NCBI GenBank assembly: GCA_028274465.1
Contig: CM051456.1
Location: forward strand, 124,698,880 to 124,762,879
Length of the DNA: 64,000 nucleotides
Reading direction: 5' to 3'
Source of the DNA: Plantago ovata
Taxonomy: Eukaryota > Streptophyta > Magnoliopsida > Lamiales > Plantaginaceae
This document shows, in pieces, positions 9,991 to 21,851 of the stretch. Every line of letters starts with the position of its first letter. The stretch's first letter is position 1. The notes beneath the pieces were generated by a model that saw nothing but the letters and a program-made list of their open reading frames with translations, was not told where the DNA came from and ran no database searches. A program made the translations under genes and the position numbers.

Positions 9991-12900
9991 TTAGTCGTTG
10001 CAGCACCGGTACATAACATACTTGTCCATGATCTTCCCACACTCGGAGCAAACCACCCTCTCGGGAATGTACCCAGTGTAGCTTGGCAGGATGAGTTTGT
10101 TGCAATGGTACTCCGGGTGTGTCCCACGTATAGCCTCGTCCAGCACCGGAATAAATTTGTCTGGGTGATCCACTTTGTTGCCCCAGTGCTGGTAGTTGTC
10201 TAGAACAGACACCACTGTGTCTCCCATTCCTTTAGTCATCTCGTGGTTGCCTCGGCTGAAAACCGCCCAACCTTGCTCGCTGCTGTCGAAAGTGAGAATG
10301 TCCATGATCTCCTGCATTATGTGGTCGTTCTCCACTGTCATGCCAAGCTGCTTCTTGGAGTTCCACATGCTCCAGAGACGGATCCAGAAATACCAGACGT
10401 AGTCATAGTACTCCTTGACAGAGAAGACGTGGCTCAGCTTCTCCCTGTCGATGACTTCGTGGCAGTGCTGCACTTTGGCTCTTGGGTTTCGTTTGCCAAC
10501 ATAGAGCATTTCAAGAGGGACCTGTAGTGCGGTGGCCACTTTTCTTGCTGCAATGGTGAACCTACGGATCCATTCTATGTCCTCCCCTCCGTACAGACAT
10601 ATTATCCTGTTCTCGCTGGTCTGTGAAAATTCAAAACAATTCAAGTGAGTGATGTGCTAAAGTTAGTAGAATTAGACATAACGGTGAACTTGGTGTTTTT
10701 GCGATTTTTGTTGAAAGTAGAAAAGGTGTATATGTAGAGGTAGTTAGCACAAATAGCAATACTTGGCTTCTAATAACTAGTTAGTATATACCCATAATGT
10801 CATAGTCAGCTTCTATATGCTATTTTTAAGAAGAGAAGAATTTGTGTTAGAGGGTCTAATGGTTAGACGTGTGCTAATAGTGGAATGCATCTTAACACTT
10901 TGGTGGGGTTGGTGCCATTATTTCTGAAGTTCAAAGTTTATGTGCAAATTAGGGGAGTACACCTAATACTTTGGGTAGGTGGGGTGCAGTTATTCTTAAT
11001 ATTTATGGTTTGTCTAACATGAGTTTTTGTCTTTGTGAAGCAAAATTTAGTTTTAGCTTTCTGACCCACTTTTCCCTGGCTTTTCTCATGAGAACATTGG
11101 CCAATGCAAGAATTAGTTGTAAACAAAGTAGAATGTTTAAGCTGTGCGGAAAACTGGTAGTTGTTCAATTTTGAGATATATAGTGAATATGTATACAGGT
11201 TATTAAAAAAAAGCTGGAATTATCGAAGGATAAGGAACATGTACCCATTCTGGAATACGTAGGTCGATTGAATCTGCTAGTAGTTCAATAGTCCATCTCT
11301 CATCAGCCCAGAGAGCCTTTTCTCTGATTTTAGTGAAGGGAAAAGCATTGCTACCCCAAATCCACATCATAGGCAGGGCATCGAGATTCGATGCTCTTCC
11401 TTGAGGATCCAAGACGACGACCATCGGCATGTGTTCAAATCTCCAGACTTCACGGATATACCTCTCCGCTACTGGTTCAATCAGGGAAGGGTGATCCACA
11501 GAGTACCATGGCATGCTGTTGTTTCTGAGGTCATAGAATATATTGTCCTGTGCTGAGGATGGTAAGCTTGTTGATGATGTCGAGCGAACCATGGGGAGCC
11601 AAAGAACCTCGTACTCATGCCTCATTGTTTGTTGGTTGTAAATCAAATGAAGAACATTTAGCTCTTCATGAGGAACATCAAGATCTGAAATCATCAACAG
11701 TACGTATTTCAGCCTCAGCACCTCAAGGCGTTCCTGTCATTAAGCAAAAAATCATGAAATTCAAAGGGAGCTTGAAAGTGTTCAGTAAAATGTATTATGG
11801 GGGCAAAGGGAGCTTACATTTGTCCTCTTCGTACCGTCATACAGTGGCCTTTGGTCTTCTCTGCTACGAATCATAGCCCTGAGTACCTTCATGTTGTCAA
11901 TGTGTGATTGTGCCATAAGCCTCTTGAATGCAGCATAGCCATCTTCTTCTTGCTGCCGTCCTGCAAACAAAGAAGTGAAGATACCATTAGTTATATGCAC
12001 TGCTCAAACTTATGAGACCTACAGAGTGGATGACTCATCATAATCTTCATCTTCTTTTTTTTTTTTTTTTTCTTTTTTTGAGTAAATTGTAACCATTAGC
12101 TTGATTACTTACTGATGTAGTCCGAACAGTCCGTCAAGTGCTTCTGCAGGTGTTCCAGTATGACAGTGAGCTTATGAGTTAGACTTAGTATCTCCCAGGA
12201 CTCAGCCGTTGATGTCATGTACCTAATGAACAACAAAGTGTATATTTAGTCAAACCATAGGGGTTTATGGTGAAATTCACCGTTGGAAAAAATGCCGTGG
12301 ATTTCTGGAAAAAGTATTGTGCCTACTGAGGGTCCTTCAATGTTATTTCACTATTCAGTTTATCAATTTGATTTTGCTGGTAGAAGGAATATCAGAATAC
12401 TTACTCATGGCCGCTACCAATGAGATTCAGGAGTATTGATGAACAGGCAAGAAGACTCTTAATGATCCAATAAACAGCTATTGGAATATAAGCAGTGGCA
12501 GCTGCCCATTCGGGTGATTGGTTGCTAATGTACGCTGTCGGGAGCTCCTTGAATGCAATAATGCGGTGAGTTACCTTGAGTACTGCAGTTAAGAGGTCAA
12601 GAACTGAAGTGAACTTCTTTTCTCCGGCATGCAACATTATGTCAGGCAGATCTTTGAGAATAGCTATGTTCTTTGCCAGTGAATTTGTGGGGTGAAGTTG
12701 CTCAACTAGCCAAAACTCGCCATAGTTGATTGCAAATGCAGCAAGGGTGATGACTGCTTTGGCATCCCACGAGTAGTTTGACAGTGATCTAAGGAGGTCC
12801 ATGGTTACTGAATGAGCTTCTGATCCAGCAGAACATTTGCATATTATCTGTTCATTGGAAGCTCATGTTATTTAGTAGAAAAAACAACAACAGAAATTTT

Positions 12901-14016
12901 GGTATGTCGGAGGTGTTACTGTTAACACCAGTGCATATGGAATCCAAGGATCTCAAGATATAAAGTTAATATCTGATATTATGGTTGGAATGATGGAGAA
13001 GATGCTAATTTAATTTATTTATTTTTAAATTTGATTTTATTTTATCACGATGAAACATGAAAAGACTTGACTGTAGGTATACCTCGCAGGTTATCTTGTT
13101 GATGGGAAAAGCCAGGAGTTTAATTATCTCTCCATCATGCTCAGAACCATGATGGAACTGTCCATCATGATGAGAATTGTGGAAAAACCTATCGTCTTGG
13201 TGTGAGCCATGTAAGAGCTTGTCGCCTGGATGAGAACCATGTGAGAGCTTGTCGCCTGGATGAGCTCCATGCGCAGTCTTGTGATCCAATGTGTCAATAA
13301 GTGCTTGAACTGGAGCTCCCTGCATTATGATCAGAAGACACAAACTATCCTTAATTATACAAACTCATTGCTCAACATGTTTAAAAAACAATACTCAACT
13401 TGCGTGGTCTAGCAAGCAAATGATGTCTGGAATCCTGTGACATTACCGTAGTGCTGTCAATGGCCAAAGGCTTTCCAAGTCGCAGGATGTCCTCAACGAC
13501 TGCAAGAACCGGTCTGACGTTAAGGTTCTCATTGTCAGCAGCATGAGTCGCCAGTATTTGCTTGTTGAGTGCAGTTTCATCTGTTGAAAAAGATCGACCC
13601 AGGCGGTCGCTCCTCTGCATGTGGGGCCTACCAGCCCCATGCGTCAGGGGGGCGGAATGGACAGCTCCATGTGTCAGTGATACAGGTTGAACAGCTCCAT
13701 GTGTCATTGGGACAGGTTGAGCAGCTCCATGTGTCAGTGGGACAGGTTGAACAGCTCCATGCGTCAGTGGGACAGGTTGAATAGCTCCATGCGTCAATGG
13801 GGCAGGTTGAACAGCTCCATGTGTCAACTGTGTGGGCTGGACAGCTCCATACGTCAGTGAGGCTGGCTGGATGTTGCTATAATCCTGTTCATATGGCCTT
13901 AGACTATGATCAGGTACCAAATTCTGTGCTCCTGTGTGATTTGGAGCAGTAGGGTATTGTACCCGAGCAGTGGATGAAACACCCCTAGATGCAGGCCCCA
14001 TATCACGGCTCGTCAT
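9991..14016 (-). CDS. SEOR: SEO-B: sieve element occlusion protein
   Basis: Seven exons: 13447-14016, 13083-13319, 12405-12847, 12113-12222, 11818-11960, 11245-11733 and 9991-10620. All have GT-AG borders and phases that join, giving about 873 residues. SEO proteins form P-protein filaments and plugs in phloem sieve elements. Residues about 37-135 carry eight decapeptide units of the LTHGAVQP type. Then come ALNKQILATHA (SEO N-terminal domain), a His/Gly-rich linker with HGSHPGDKL units, the conserved NYSWDAKAVITLAAFAINYG block, a thioredoxin-fold region (exon 6, VLLMISDLDVPHEELNVLHL) and the SEO C-terminal domain with ICLYGGEDIEWIRRF and the Cys motif CSECGKIMDKYVMYRCC. The two repeat tracts make it longer than my recollection of the family (roughly 700-800 residues). 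Phloem-specific expression is inferred from the family. No lesion was seen. Confidence 0.9.
13620..13900 (-). repeat. 30-base coding minisatellite in SEO-B exon 1
   Basis: Eight 30-base units, on the plus strand GCTCCATGTGTCAGTGGGAC-like, each coding for ten residues of pattern xPLTHGAVQP. SEO-A has seven units at 5630-5850, which accounts exactly for its exon 1 being 30 bases shorter (540 against 570). Confidence 0.9.
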
Positions 14017-15262
14017 TGCTAGACGTGGGAAGTGCTTTCTTCAATGAGGTAAGTTCTGAAAGAGCACTTCTTTTTTTTTTTTTGGTGTGGATTTGATGTG
14101 CTTCTGCAGGCTTTATATAGTAAGCATTATGTTATTATTTCAAGGAAAAGGAAACAGAAAAGAAGAAAGAAACAATCTTAGCATGGAATAAAGTTGTTGC
14201 TTCTGTTGTGGTCTAATGTCTAGAATAAGTTAGGAATTCTGCTAGTTGTTTAAATTTCTGCCAGCTATGCGAAAGGATTGTGGATATTGCTGTATGTGTT
14301 ACAGTTTTGCTTATCCAACGTGATGCATGTCGTTGCTTCTTCATAGACTATTCTGAAGAAAATCTTGTTCTTGGCTCAAAGAATGGTTTGGTACCTTTTC
14401 ATTAAACATTATATGTATGTTTGTTTAAGTATTCAGAAACTGTTTGCACAGCTAAATTTATGTTCTTTACTTCTAATAACCTGGCACAACTTAATCAAAT
14501 AGGCAAACAACTGTGAATACAGTTAGCAGCTTAGGTCCTCGTCAGTCAGTAGCAACTAGCAATTAATGTCTTATATATATGGTAATGCTCTAACGTGTAG
14601 GATAGGAGTGTAATATTACTGTAAGATAGTTTAGTTTCAGAAGTCTATTAATGGAAAATACTTGTTACAATACCTCAACATTGTTGCATACTCAAGATTT
14701 GGATGGTGACATTTGTAGCTTTTAAGATGCTGAATTTTGGGATCTTTCTGTACATGCTTCTTAACTTGACAGTTGGGTTTTTTTAATAGTTCCAAAGAGT
14801 AAAGTGATAGAAGGAAAAGCACATTCTGTGATTAAGCAGAAATGGTTTTTAATTCAGTTCTGTAACACTTCAAAGGCTATTCACTTTGCAACTCTGATAT
14901 TATATTAGATCATGGAAAAGATTACAGTATTATAAGTATAAGGTTTCTGAAAAATATAGTTTAAGCTCTCTATAGTAAAAGCTTTTGTATTGTACGGTAA
15001 TGTCATCTCAATTCTCGAAGTCACCCATCTTATTGCACAATCAAGATTTGGATAATTAAGTTTGGGAGTGAATTTTGCATTTTGTGAAAATTGAGTTTTT
15101 ATTTTATTTTATTTAAAAAAATGGCTTTGGTTGATTTTTGAAAATTGTATTTGGCATTTGGTTTTTATTTTAATGGATTTAAATATATGGATGATCTAAG
15201 GATGTGAGACATGGAAGAGTAGGGATAATGTATGAAAAATGTGATTTTCGTGTAGTAATGTA
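14017..15262. promoter_or_regulatory. Upstream region of SEO-B
   Basis: Region 5' of the intact SEO-B start; the part up to about 14580 is well conserved with the SEO-A upstream region, so it is the best place to look for the phloem promoter. No TATA box or element can be assigned with confidence. Confidence 0.4.
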
Positions 15263-15596
15263 TAGTATTCTAGGAAACACCGATACTCCAAAATGACCAA
15301 GTATCCATTCCGATATGTATCTGTTATCCAATACGTATCCCTCCCCTTTAGCCATGTTGTTTAGCATTTGGCATGGTTTTTTTATGAATAACTAAAAATA
15401 ATAGTTAGTTATTTAATTTTTTAGTATTCATTAGAATAACTAGTTGGAAATTTAAAATTTTAAATAATTGACATACTAAATATTAAATAATATTAAATAA
15501 TTAAACGGATCCGTATTCTACTTTTTTGGATTTTGACGTATCAGCGTATCCGTATCGTGTCTGCGTCGGTATCCGTGTCGGTGCTTTTAGATAGTA
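15263..15596. mobile_element. Insertion with inverted ends, unit 2 only
   Basis: About 334 bases with imperfect inverted ends (TAGTATTCTAGGAAACACCG at the left, CGGTGCTTTTAGATAGTA at the right) and inner runs of GTATCCGTATCGTG type. The matching point of unit 1 (near 7455) reads through without it. The ends and length suggest a MITE, possibly hAT-like; no clear target duplication. Confidence 0.65.
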
Positions 15597-16374
15597 TTTG
15601 GTTTTGGTACAAAAATTCGGTGTCAAAGCTGGCAAATTGATATTTGCTATGGAGTTTAATAATGATTTTGTTTTTTACTCCATTCGACGTATGCACTAGG
15701 TGTCAAAATGATTAAAACGTTCTAGTATAGCACCGGTCCAAAACTGGACGGGATTGACATGGGTATATGCTTTCATAAACCTGGAGACGGGCCATTTTGG
15801 TACGGGTCCAGCCCGGTCCGGCCCGGATTTACACCGGTCTGGGGGAAAGAAGTAAAAGTAACTAAATTGAAAAAGAAGCAAATGCATGCACCTCCAGCAA
15901 ACCATAACCAAAACCATTAAAGTATTCTGCTTGTAAAAATAGTTGTTCAAAGTTGTGAAGCATATCATAGCAGCACTAGAAAGTAGCAAGGACTTGAGTA
16001 ATGTGCTTAGAAGTAAGGTTTGTTTAGTTTACAGGGGGTAAAGGTATAAAATTTAATAAATTAATAAAACTTTCCAGACCCCGAACTTTCCAGGTTTGGA
16101 CCGGACCAGGAAATCTGGAAAACTGCTGACCGGGGTATATGGCCCGGACGGAATCCAACTCAACTCATAGTACAGTACTTCATAGGGTACTTGTGTAAAT
16201 GTAAGTATGTAACACTACTTTCTCTTGTTTATAGTATGATATGTTCTGATATGAATTATGAATACTTGTTTATTCCATCTTATAATAGCAATGCCTAGGA
16301 ATATATGAGTGAAAAACAAGAGGCTTTTACAATGATATCCATCATCACAAGAGAAAACTGATTTGCAGCTCTGT
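15597..16374. other. Spacer between SEO-B and SEO-D
   Basis: AT-rich sequence matching about 7455-8434 of unit 1, with the same GGACCGG-rich tract. No gene recognised. Confidence 0.5.
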
Positions 16375-19300
16375 TCAAGTTGTAACAGATTCATCAAGTT
16401 TTTCTGTGTTTAAATCACATCTAAACAGAACTAACTTCTGCATGGGCCGTTTACACAGAGAACACATAATCGCTGTGTCAACCGATTCTTCCTCATACGG
16501 TACCAGTTCTGTGTGATCACACTGTCCAGTCGCGAACGAAAATTCTAGAGCACTTCGGATTGCACCAACTAAACCATAGGCTTCCACATTTTTACACCAT
16601 ATAGGGAAATGATTGAGGCATGGTTCAAGCTTTGCTGCTTCAAGTTGTATCACATCACTTGTTGATCCTTTACCAATCAACACCCAACTCGTTTTGTTAT
16701 CGCTGAAATCCAGTAACTCTGCAGCCTCTTTCCTGATCTTATCAGAACCAGCCACTCTTAGGGATCTTTTTATGCACTCCAACCGAAACCAAAACAATTT
16801 CACCTTGGTTAAAATCAAGGAAGTGCGTAGATTTTCTTGATCAATGGTGTCAATAATGCTTTTCACATTTTCACCAGGATACCTGCAGCCAACATAGATT
16901 ACTTCAAGTTGGATACCTGCACTTGTAGTTTTTCCCATTGTGGCAGTAAACGACCTAATCCAATCCAAGTCCTCACTTCCATAGATACAGAGGTTTTTGC
17001 CCACCTCCACCTGAAAGTAGTCAAGAAGTTATGAGTTGGTCTACAAAGTGTACCTTATTACTCTTTGTATAAGTCTTAATCATAGGCTTCTTTACAGATT
17101 AGTAATCCTTTGGAAAGTACAATCAGGTATCCCAAGTATTCAAACATCACAGAATCCTAGCTGGAGGTACTTGCAACGTGTTTTATGGGGTGCAAAACAG
17201 TTGTTTTTTTCCATTTTCAGGTTCCTTTTATTAATTTTAAAGTTCCTAGCAAATAAGTAAGTTCCACAGCTTGTTCTCTTGCCTTTTATATTTTATAATT
17301 TGCATACTGGTGTAAAGGGGCCCAAAATAGAAGGAATAGAAGAGATAGTATTGAGGTGACCAGATGCACACTTACTATACTGGCTAAATTTTTTATACCT
17401 AGTGATGCTCCTCTAAGACTCTACTGTGGTTTTGATTAACTTTCAGACTATAGGTAGCGACATACAAAAAGGTCATAGTTAGGATAATGACTGCAATATA
17501 CCCTATTTCTTGAAGTAGAAAACAAGTAACATATATACTGATTCTTAAATCTTACCCATTCTGTCAATAAAGGGCTGATTCCACTGATCAAGTGGTCCAG
17601 GTTCCATGTTTGCTGTTCCCAGAGCTCTTTTTCTTTAGAAGCTGAAAAGGGAAACGCCTGCGGTCCCCAAACCCACACCATGTCTATTGCATTTGTGTTA
17701 GAAACCAAACCATTTTCGTTCAAAACAACCATTCTTGGACCTTCCCTGAAGTTCCACTCTCTTTTGATATAGTTTACTATCAGCGGACTTAGTGACCATG
17801 GCTTTCGAATTGAGAACCAGGGCAAGCTATTTGATAAGTACTGGTGATTTGTTTTGTCAGCTAGGCTCCATGTATTTGACAAGGAAACTGGAACCCATAT
17901 TATGGCATAGCTTTCCTCAAATTTCTTGTGTTGTGGATGATCGTGAGTCCACTGGACCAGCCAAAATATATTTTCAATGGGAAGGAGCTCTGGTTTCGAA
18001 ATCAAGAGTATGACTATCTTGCCTCTCAGCTCCGCGACACTGAAGCACTGTTGAAACATTAGGTCAACAACTTAAGAAAACACTTTAATTCGCATGCATT
18101 GGTTTTGTAAACCTAAGTTTAGTTCCAAGCTTCCAGCAAATTTGTTATAGATTTGATGGTTGAATTATTGATTAGGAGTTAGGACTATGACATATTTTAT
18201 GCATGTATATCTAATTCACAATTTTTCTTCCTATGATCAGGAAATCGCTGAGCGAGATCATTTGTACCGAGTAAGACAGTGTTCAATGCAGAACTTCAGG
18301 TAAATACTAATTTTGAAGCCTCATCTTCACTAAAACTTACTTTCTCTTGTGAAGAAGACATCTTCAATGGGCATTCATGCTGTAACGCAAATAAAGTACT
18401 TAGAACCTCCTGGTTGTCGACATGGTTCTCCTTAAACATATCCTGCAGCTTCTGATTCAACCTTTTATCTGCTATGCAATATAGATTTCTCATGAGAACC
18501 ATATTTTGTAGAAGTGGAGTTGGATATAGCTAGCTAATTTGCATCTAGACTATAGAGATCACCTATCTGCTGATGACAGATATCCACATGATCTTTAAGA
18601 TCATGGTATAAACTGCTCAACTTTATTCCTAAACTGTGGAGCGCACAAGCTGCTGTTACAGTCTCATTTGGACACCTGAAAAAATATTTTCCACATTTAT
18701 TAGGAAAATCAGTTCACAGAATTTAGGAAAAGTAGCTAACAAGGGAAAGAAACATGCACTTGCTCAAATCTTGAAGCTCTCAAATCTGATATCTGTGAAG
18801 AGCATTCTAGTACACTTCTGAGAATCCAGTATGTAGCCATGTAGATCTTGGACTTCACATAATCTATGGATTTATTATCCAGAAATTCATGTTGCAGATG
18901 CCAGCTCTCGAAACTGACAATAAGTTTTGTGACCTTTATCATAGAGTTAACTAACAAAGTTAAGGCCTTAAATTGTGGCTTTAACACATTGATGGCTCCC
19001 GGAAGTTGTTTAACTGTTGCTAATGAAGCGGCCAAAGCATTTTCAGATTGCAGCTGCCCTATGAGCTGAAATAAACCAAAGCTTTGTGCCAAAGCTGCTA
19101 GAGCTAGAACCACTTTGGCATCCCAACTATAGCGACAAAGCATTTCCAGCAACGTCAATGCTTTTGAGTGCAAGCAATTGTCCTCAAAGCATAGGCTTAG
19201 CATCTGTTTGGTGCAAGGACAGACTTCACATTAGGAAAATGAAACAGCATATCATTATGTGGCAATGTATAGAGGTAAGGTTATTGAGCAGAAAAATGAC

Positions 19301-20168
19301 CTCATTAGAGATCCTGTTGATGATAAGTGAGAGCGCTTCTTCCAACTCATCAACCTCGGTATCAATGGGAGCAATATGTGCATCAACCTTAACAGGCAAG
19401 CGTAACTTGAGCAAATATTTAAAATTAGATTCCAGATCAGTGCTAGATAAATCTGAGTGGCATGTGTAAAACTTGATGGCTATTGCATGGAACAGATAGT
19501 TCTGCTCAAAAGTCTAAACAAAACCTCTTTCTCTCAGGACTTTGAGGGTAGAAAAAACAAGAACAGTCTTCCCAATCTTGAAGAAAGGGGTTTTAGTGCA
19601 ACATTTCTGGAAACTTGAGTTGTTTCATGCAATGAATATAATTCAGGATAATTTGACACGAGCCATACGTGTACATCTGCACAGCATAGAATTCCATATT
19701 TCCATGTATCTTGCGGAAAGAACACATATTATGCAAATGACAGTCTAATCATGCCTCATGTAAGTACTAACTAGTAAGTTTAAGCTACAGACATGTCGGT
19801 GCAATTTGTTCATCCAACAATTTATGTTGAACAGAAGGTGAAACACACAATAGGACACCAAGTTATCTATAACTGCAGCAAAAAGTGTAGTGAAGATACA
19901 AGTTACGATTAAAGACAGTGTATATAAACCACAAGTAACTCGTAGTGCAAAGTTTAATACAGGACAGGAACAGAATATGTATTGTGATTTCGATAAATGT
20001 AAAGCATCATACTTGATTTTCTGCAGGACCAGCAGCACAAGAGAAAGTATTCTCTGCTAGCTGAAGCAACGTGGCAGAGTCGATCTTACTGCCATCAGGA
20101 TCGTGCGTGAGTTCAATTTCCCTTATCAGGTAAGCATCTTCTGAGGATCGCATTGATATGTCCTCCAT
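16375..20168 (-). CDS. SEOR: SEO-D: divergent sieve element occlusion protein
   Basis: Seven exons: 20013-20168, 19301-19513, 18760-19203, 18563-18675, 18341-18468, 17556-18047 and 16375-17010, about 726 residues. It has the core SEO order: short N-terminus, RYSWDAKVVLALAALAQSFG, a thioredoxin-fold region with KIVILLISKPELLPIENIFW, and NLCIYGSEDLDWIRSF in the C-terminal domain. It lacks the THGA and His-rich repeats of SEO-B, and the final Cys motif is altered (RCC in SEO-B, RCD here). One problem: the exon 3-exon 4 join is one base too long if GT is used at 18759 (CAA then GTGCAT). A GC donor two bases further on would keep the frame; otherwise the gene is frameshifted. It is clearly an SEO homologue; whether it makes a full protein is open. 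Confidence 0.75.
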
Positions 20169-21851
20169 CTTCAGGTATGCTCATGAACTGCAAAGGGATC
20201 TATCAACTGAGACTTTCCAACTGATGTGTGGATAAATTCACAACATGGCTCACAAAATATATGCATAATACCCATATACTATGGCTTCAACTTCACAAGC
20301 AATACCAGAAGAAGATGCTAATGATTTGGAAGGACTTGACTGCATCAATAGTCACTCTTTTTCACCAGTTAGCTCTTTTTCACCAGTTAGCTAGGTGCAT
20401 GACTCGTCACTCTGTTTATGAAGCTTGGAAACTTCTAATGAAAGCAAAATCTGAATGAGGAGAGATTTTTAGTTTTTTACTGTGAAACTGTTACTTGTGG
20501 AGGAAAGCAAATGCTATATCTGAGATCAATAAAGAAGATAGAACATTTGGTAAAGTGATTCCTTTACCTAGCTAATTGATGTGCAGGGGCTCGTGATTAT
20601 TTGCTGACTTCACAAGAAATTCAAGATTCTTGGGGAAAAAAAGAACATGCACAGTAATAGTTGAGGACATCAAACATGCTATTGCTATTGTTGGTGATCA
20701 TCAAACTACATATACAACTTATAGCCTAGCATAATACTTGATTTAAGGTCGAATTTCATATGGAACTTTCTAGATATTTTAATTACATCCGGACTCATTA
20801 GTTCAAAGGTAACATCCCCTTGCATGATAGTACAAGATTCATTACATACAAACTCATGAATTTGAATTTTGGCAATTAAAACATTCAAAATACATTTTAC
20901 TCATGATCAAATATTGAATTTTGTTTAAGGGCGGAACAAATTCCGTTTTCATTAATTACACATTTACCTCAAATATTTTTAATTTTACACTTAATAATTC
21001 AATATAACACATAACTTTTTTCTATAGATTAGGAAATGTTGGTTTTCATCTAAAAAATCAAAATTCACGGTTAGACCAATAAAATATCCGGACAATTGAT
21101 TATTCTATATATATTTAAAAAAATCAATTTAGAAAAGGTTCTCCATCGATTGATCGAGCTTTCTCTCTCTACTAGTATACTATCTTTTGATATATTTGTT
21201 TTTTTCACAAATTTGAAGGACATGAGTATAATAGTTATTGTGGTGCGTGGGTTTTTGGGTTTTTGCCCATCTTTTCCGGTTCTGGAGGTCCGGCTTTCGG
21301 GCGTTTCTTGGACCACCTTTAGGCCGCTCGCCACCGATTTCTCTGGCCGGTCGGATTTGTTTTTAAAACATAGCTTAAAACCATAACGAAAGTGATCTGC
21401 TCGGCTGAATAAACCGAATATTAGCTGAGCCACGAGGAAAACTAATTTTTTCATTGGTCTAGGAAAATCAACCATTTCTCACAACTTTGGCCAAATTTTA
21501 TTGCAAGGTAAACTCTAACTCTATATTGCAAAATGAACTCAAAATTATTTAAAAAAAATAAATAAAAATCATAAAAAAAAAAAAAAATTTAAAAAATACT
21601 ACTAGAACTTCGTAGTAATGTCTGGTTCAGCCTCCGAGTCCGGTTCGCCAAATTGGCTCCGAAGTCCAAAAGTGTACAAGTGGGCTTGAATCCGGGTCAA
21701 ATCAAAATCCACATAGGATAAATCCGGGTGTGTCTGTCTTATTTGATCTTCTTTACCTTTCTTCTTCCCCAATTAAGCTGCTCACTGATATCAACTTCAA
21801 ATTCCCAAATTTGTACCATTCTCCTCAAATCGAGCTTTCATTCAATCAAAC
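20169..21851. other. Spacer between SEO-D and proteasome gene
   Basis: Upstream flanks of two divergently arranged genes. It has an 18-base tandem duplication (CTCTTTTTCACCAGTTAG, 20353-20388) and a GC-richer patch at 21240-21350 that looks like a degraded repeat. Open frames here on both strands look non-coding. Confidence 0.5.

Larger units (their letters stand above)
9485..17285. repeat. Tandem segmental duplication, unit 2
   Basis: Second copy of the roughly 7.8 kb segment starting at 1575. It holds intact SEO-B, its upstream region and the genuine last exon of SEO-D. Its right edge falls inside an SEO-D intron, which explains why unit 1 has only one SEO-D exon. Confidence 0.85.

Noticed and set aside
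9991..14016. Calling SEO-B a forisome protein
   Set aside because: Forisomes are a legume speciality within the SEO family; nothing here shows calcium-responsive forisome behaviour or a legume host.
20228..20458. Plus-strand frame upstream of SEO-D
   Set aside because: Contains an 18-base tandem duplication, no homologue recognised, and it overlaps the likely SEO-D promoter.
21071..21475. 134-codon frame between SEO-D and the proteasome gene
   Set aside because: No recognisable domain, composition like degraded repeat, and an overlapping frame on the other strand is equally long.
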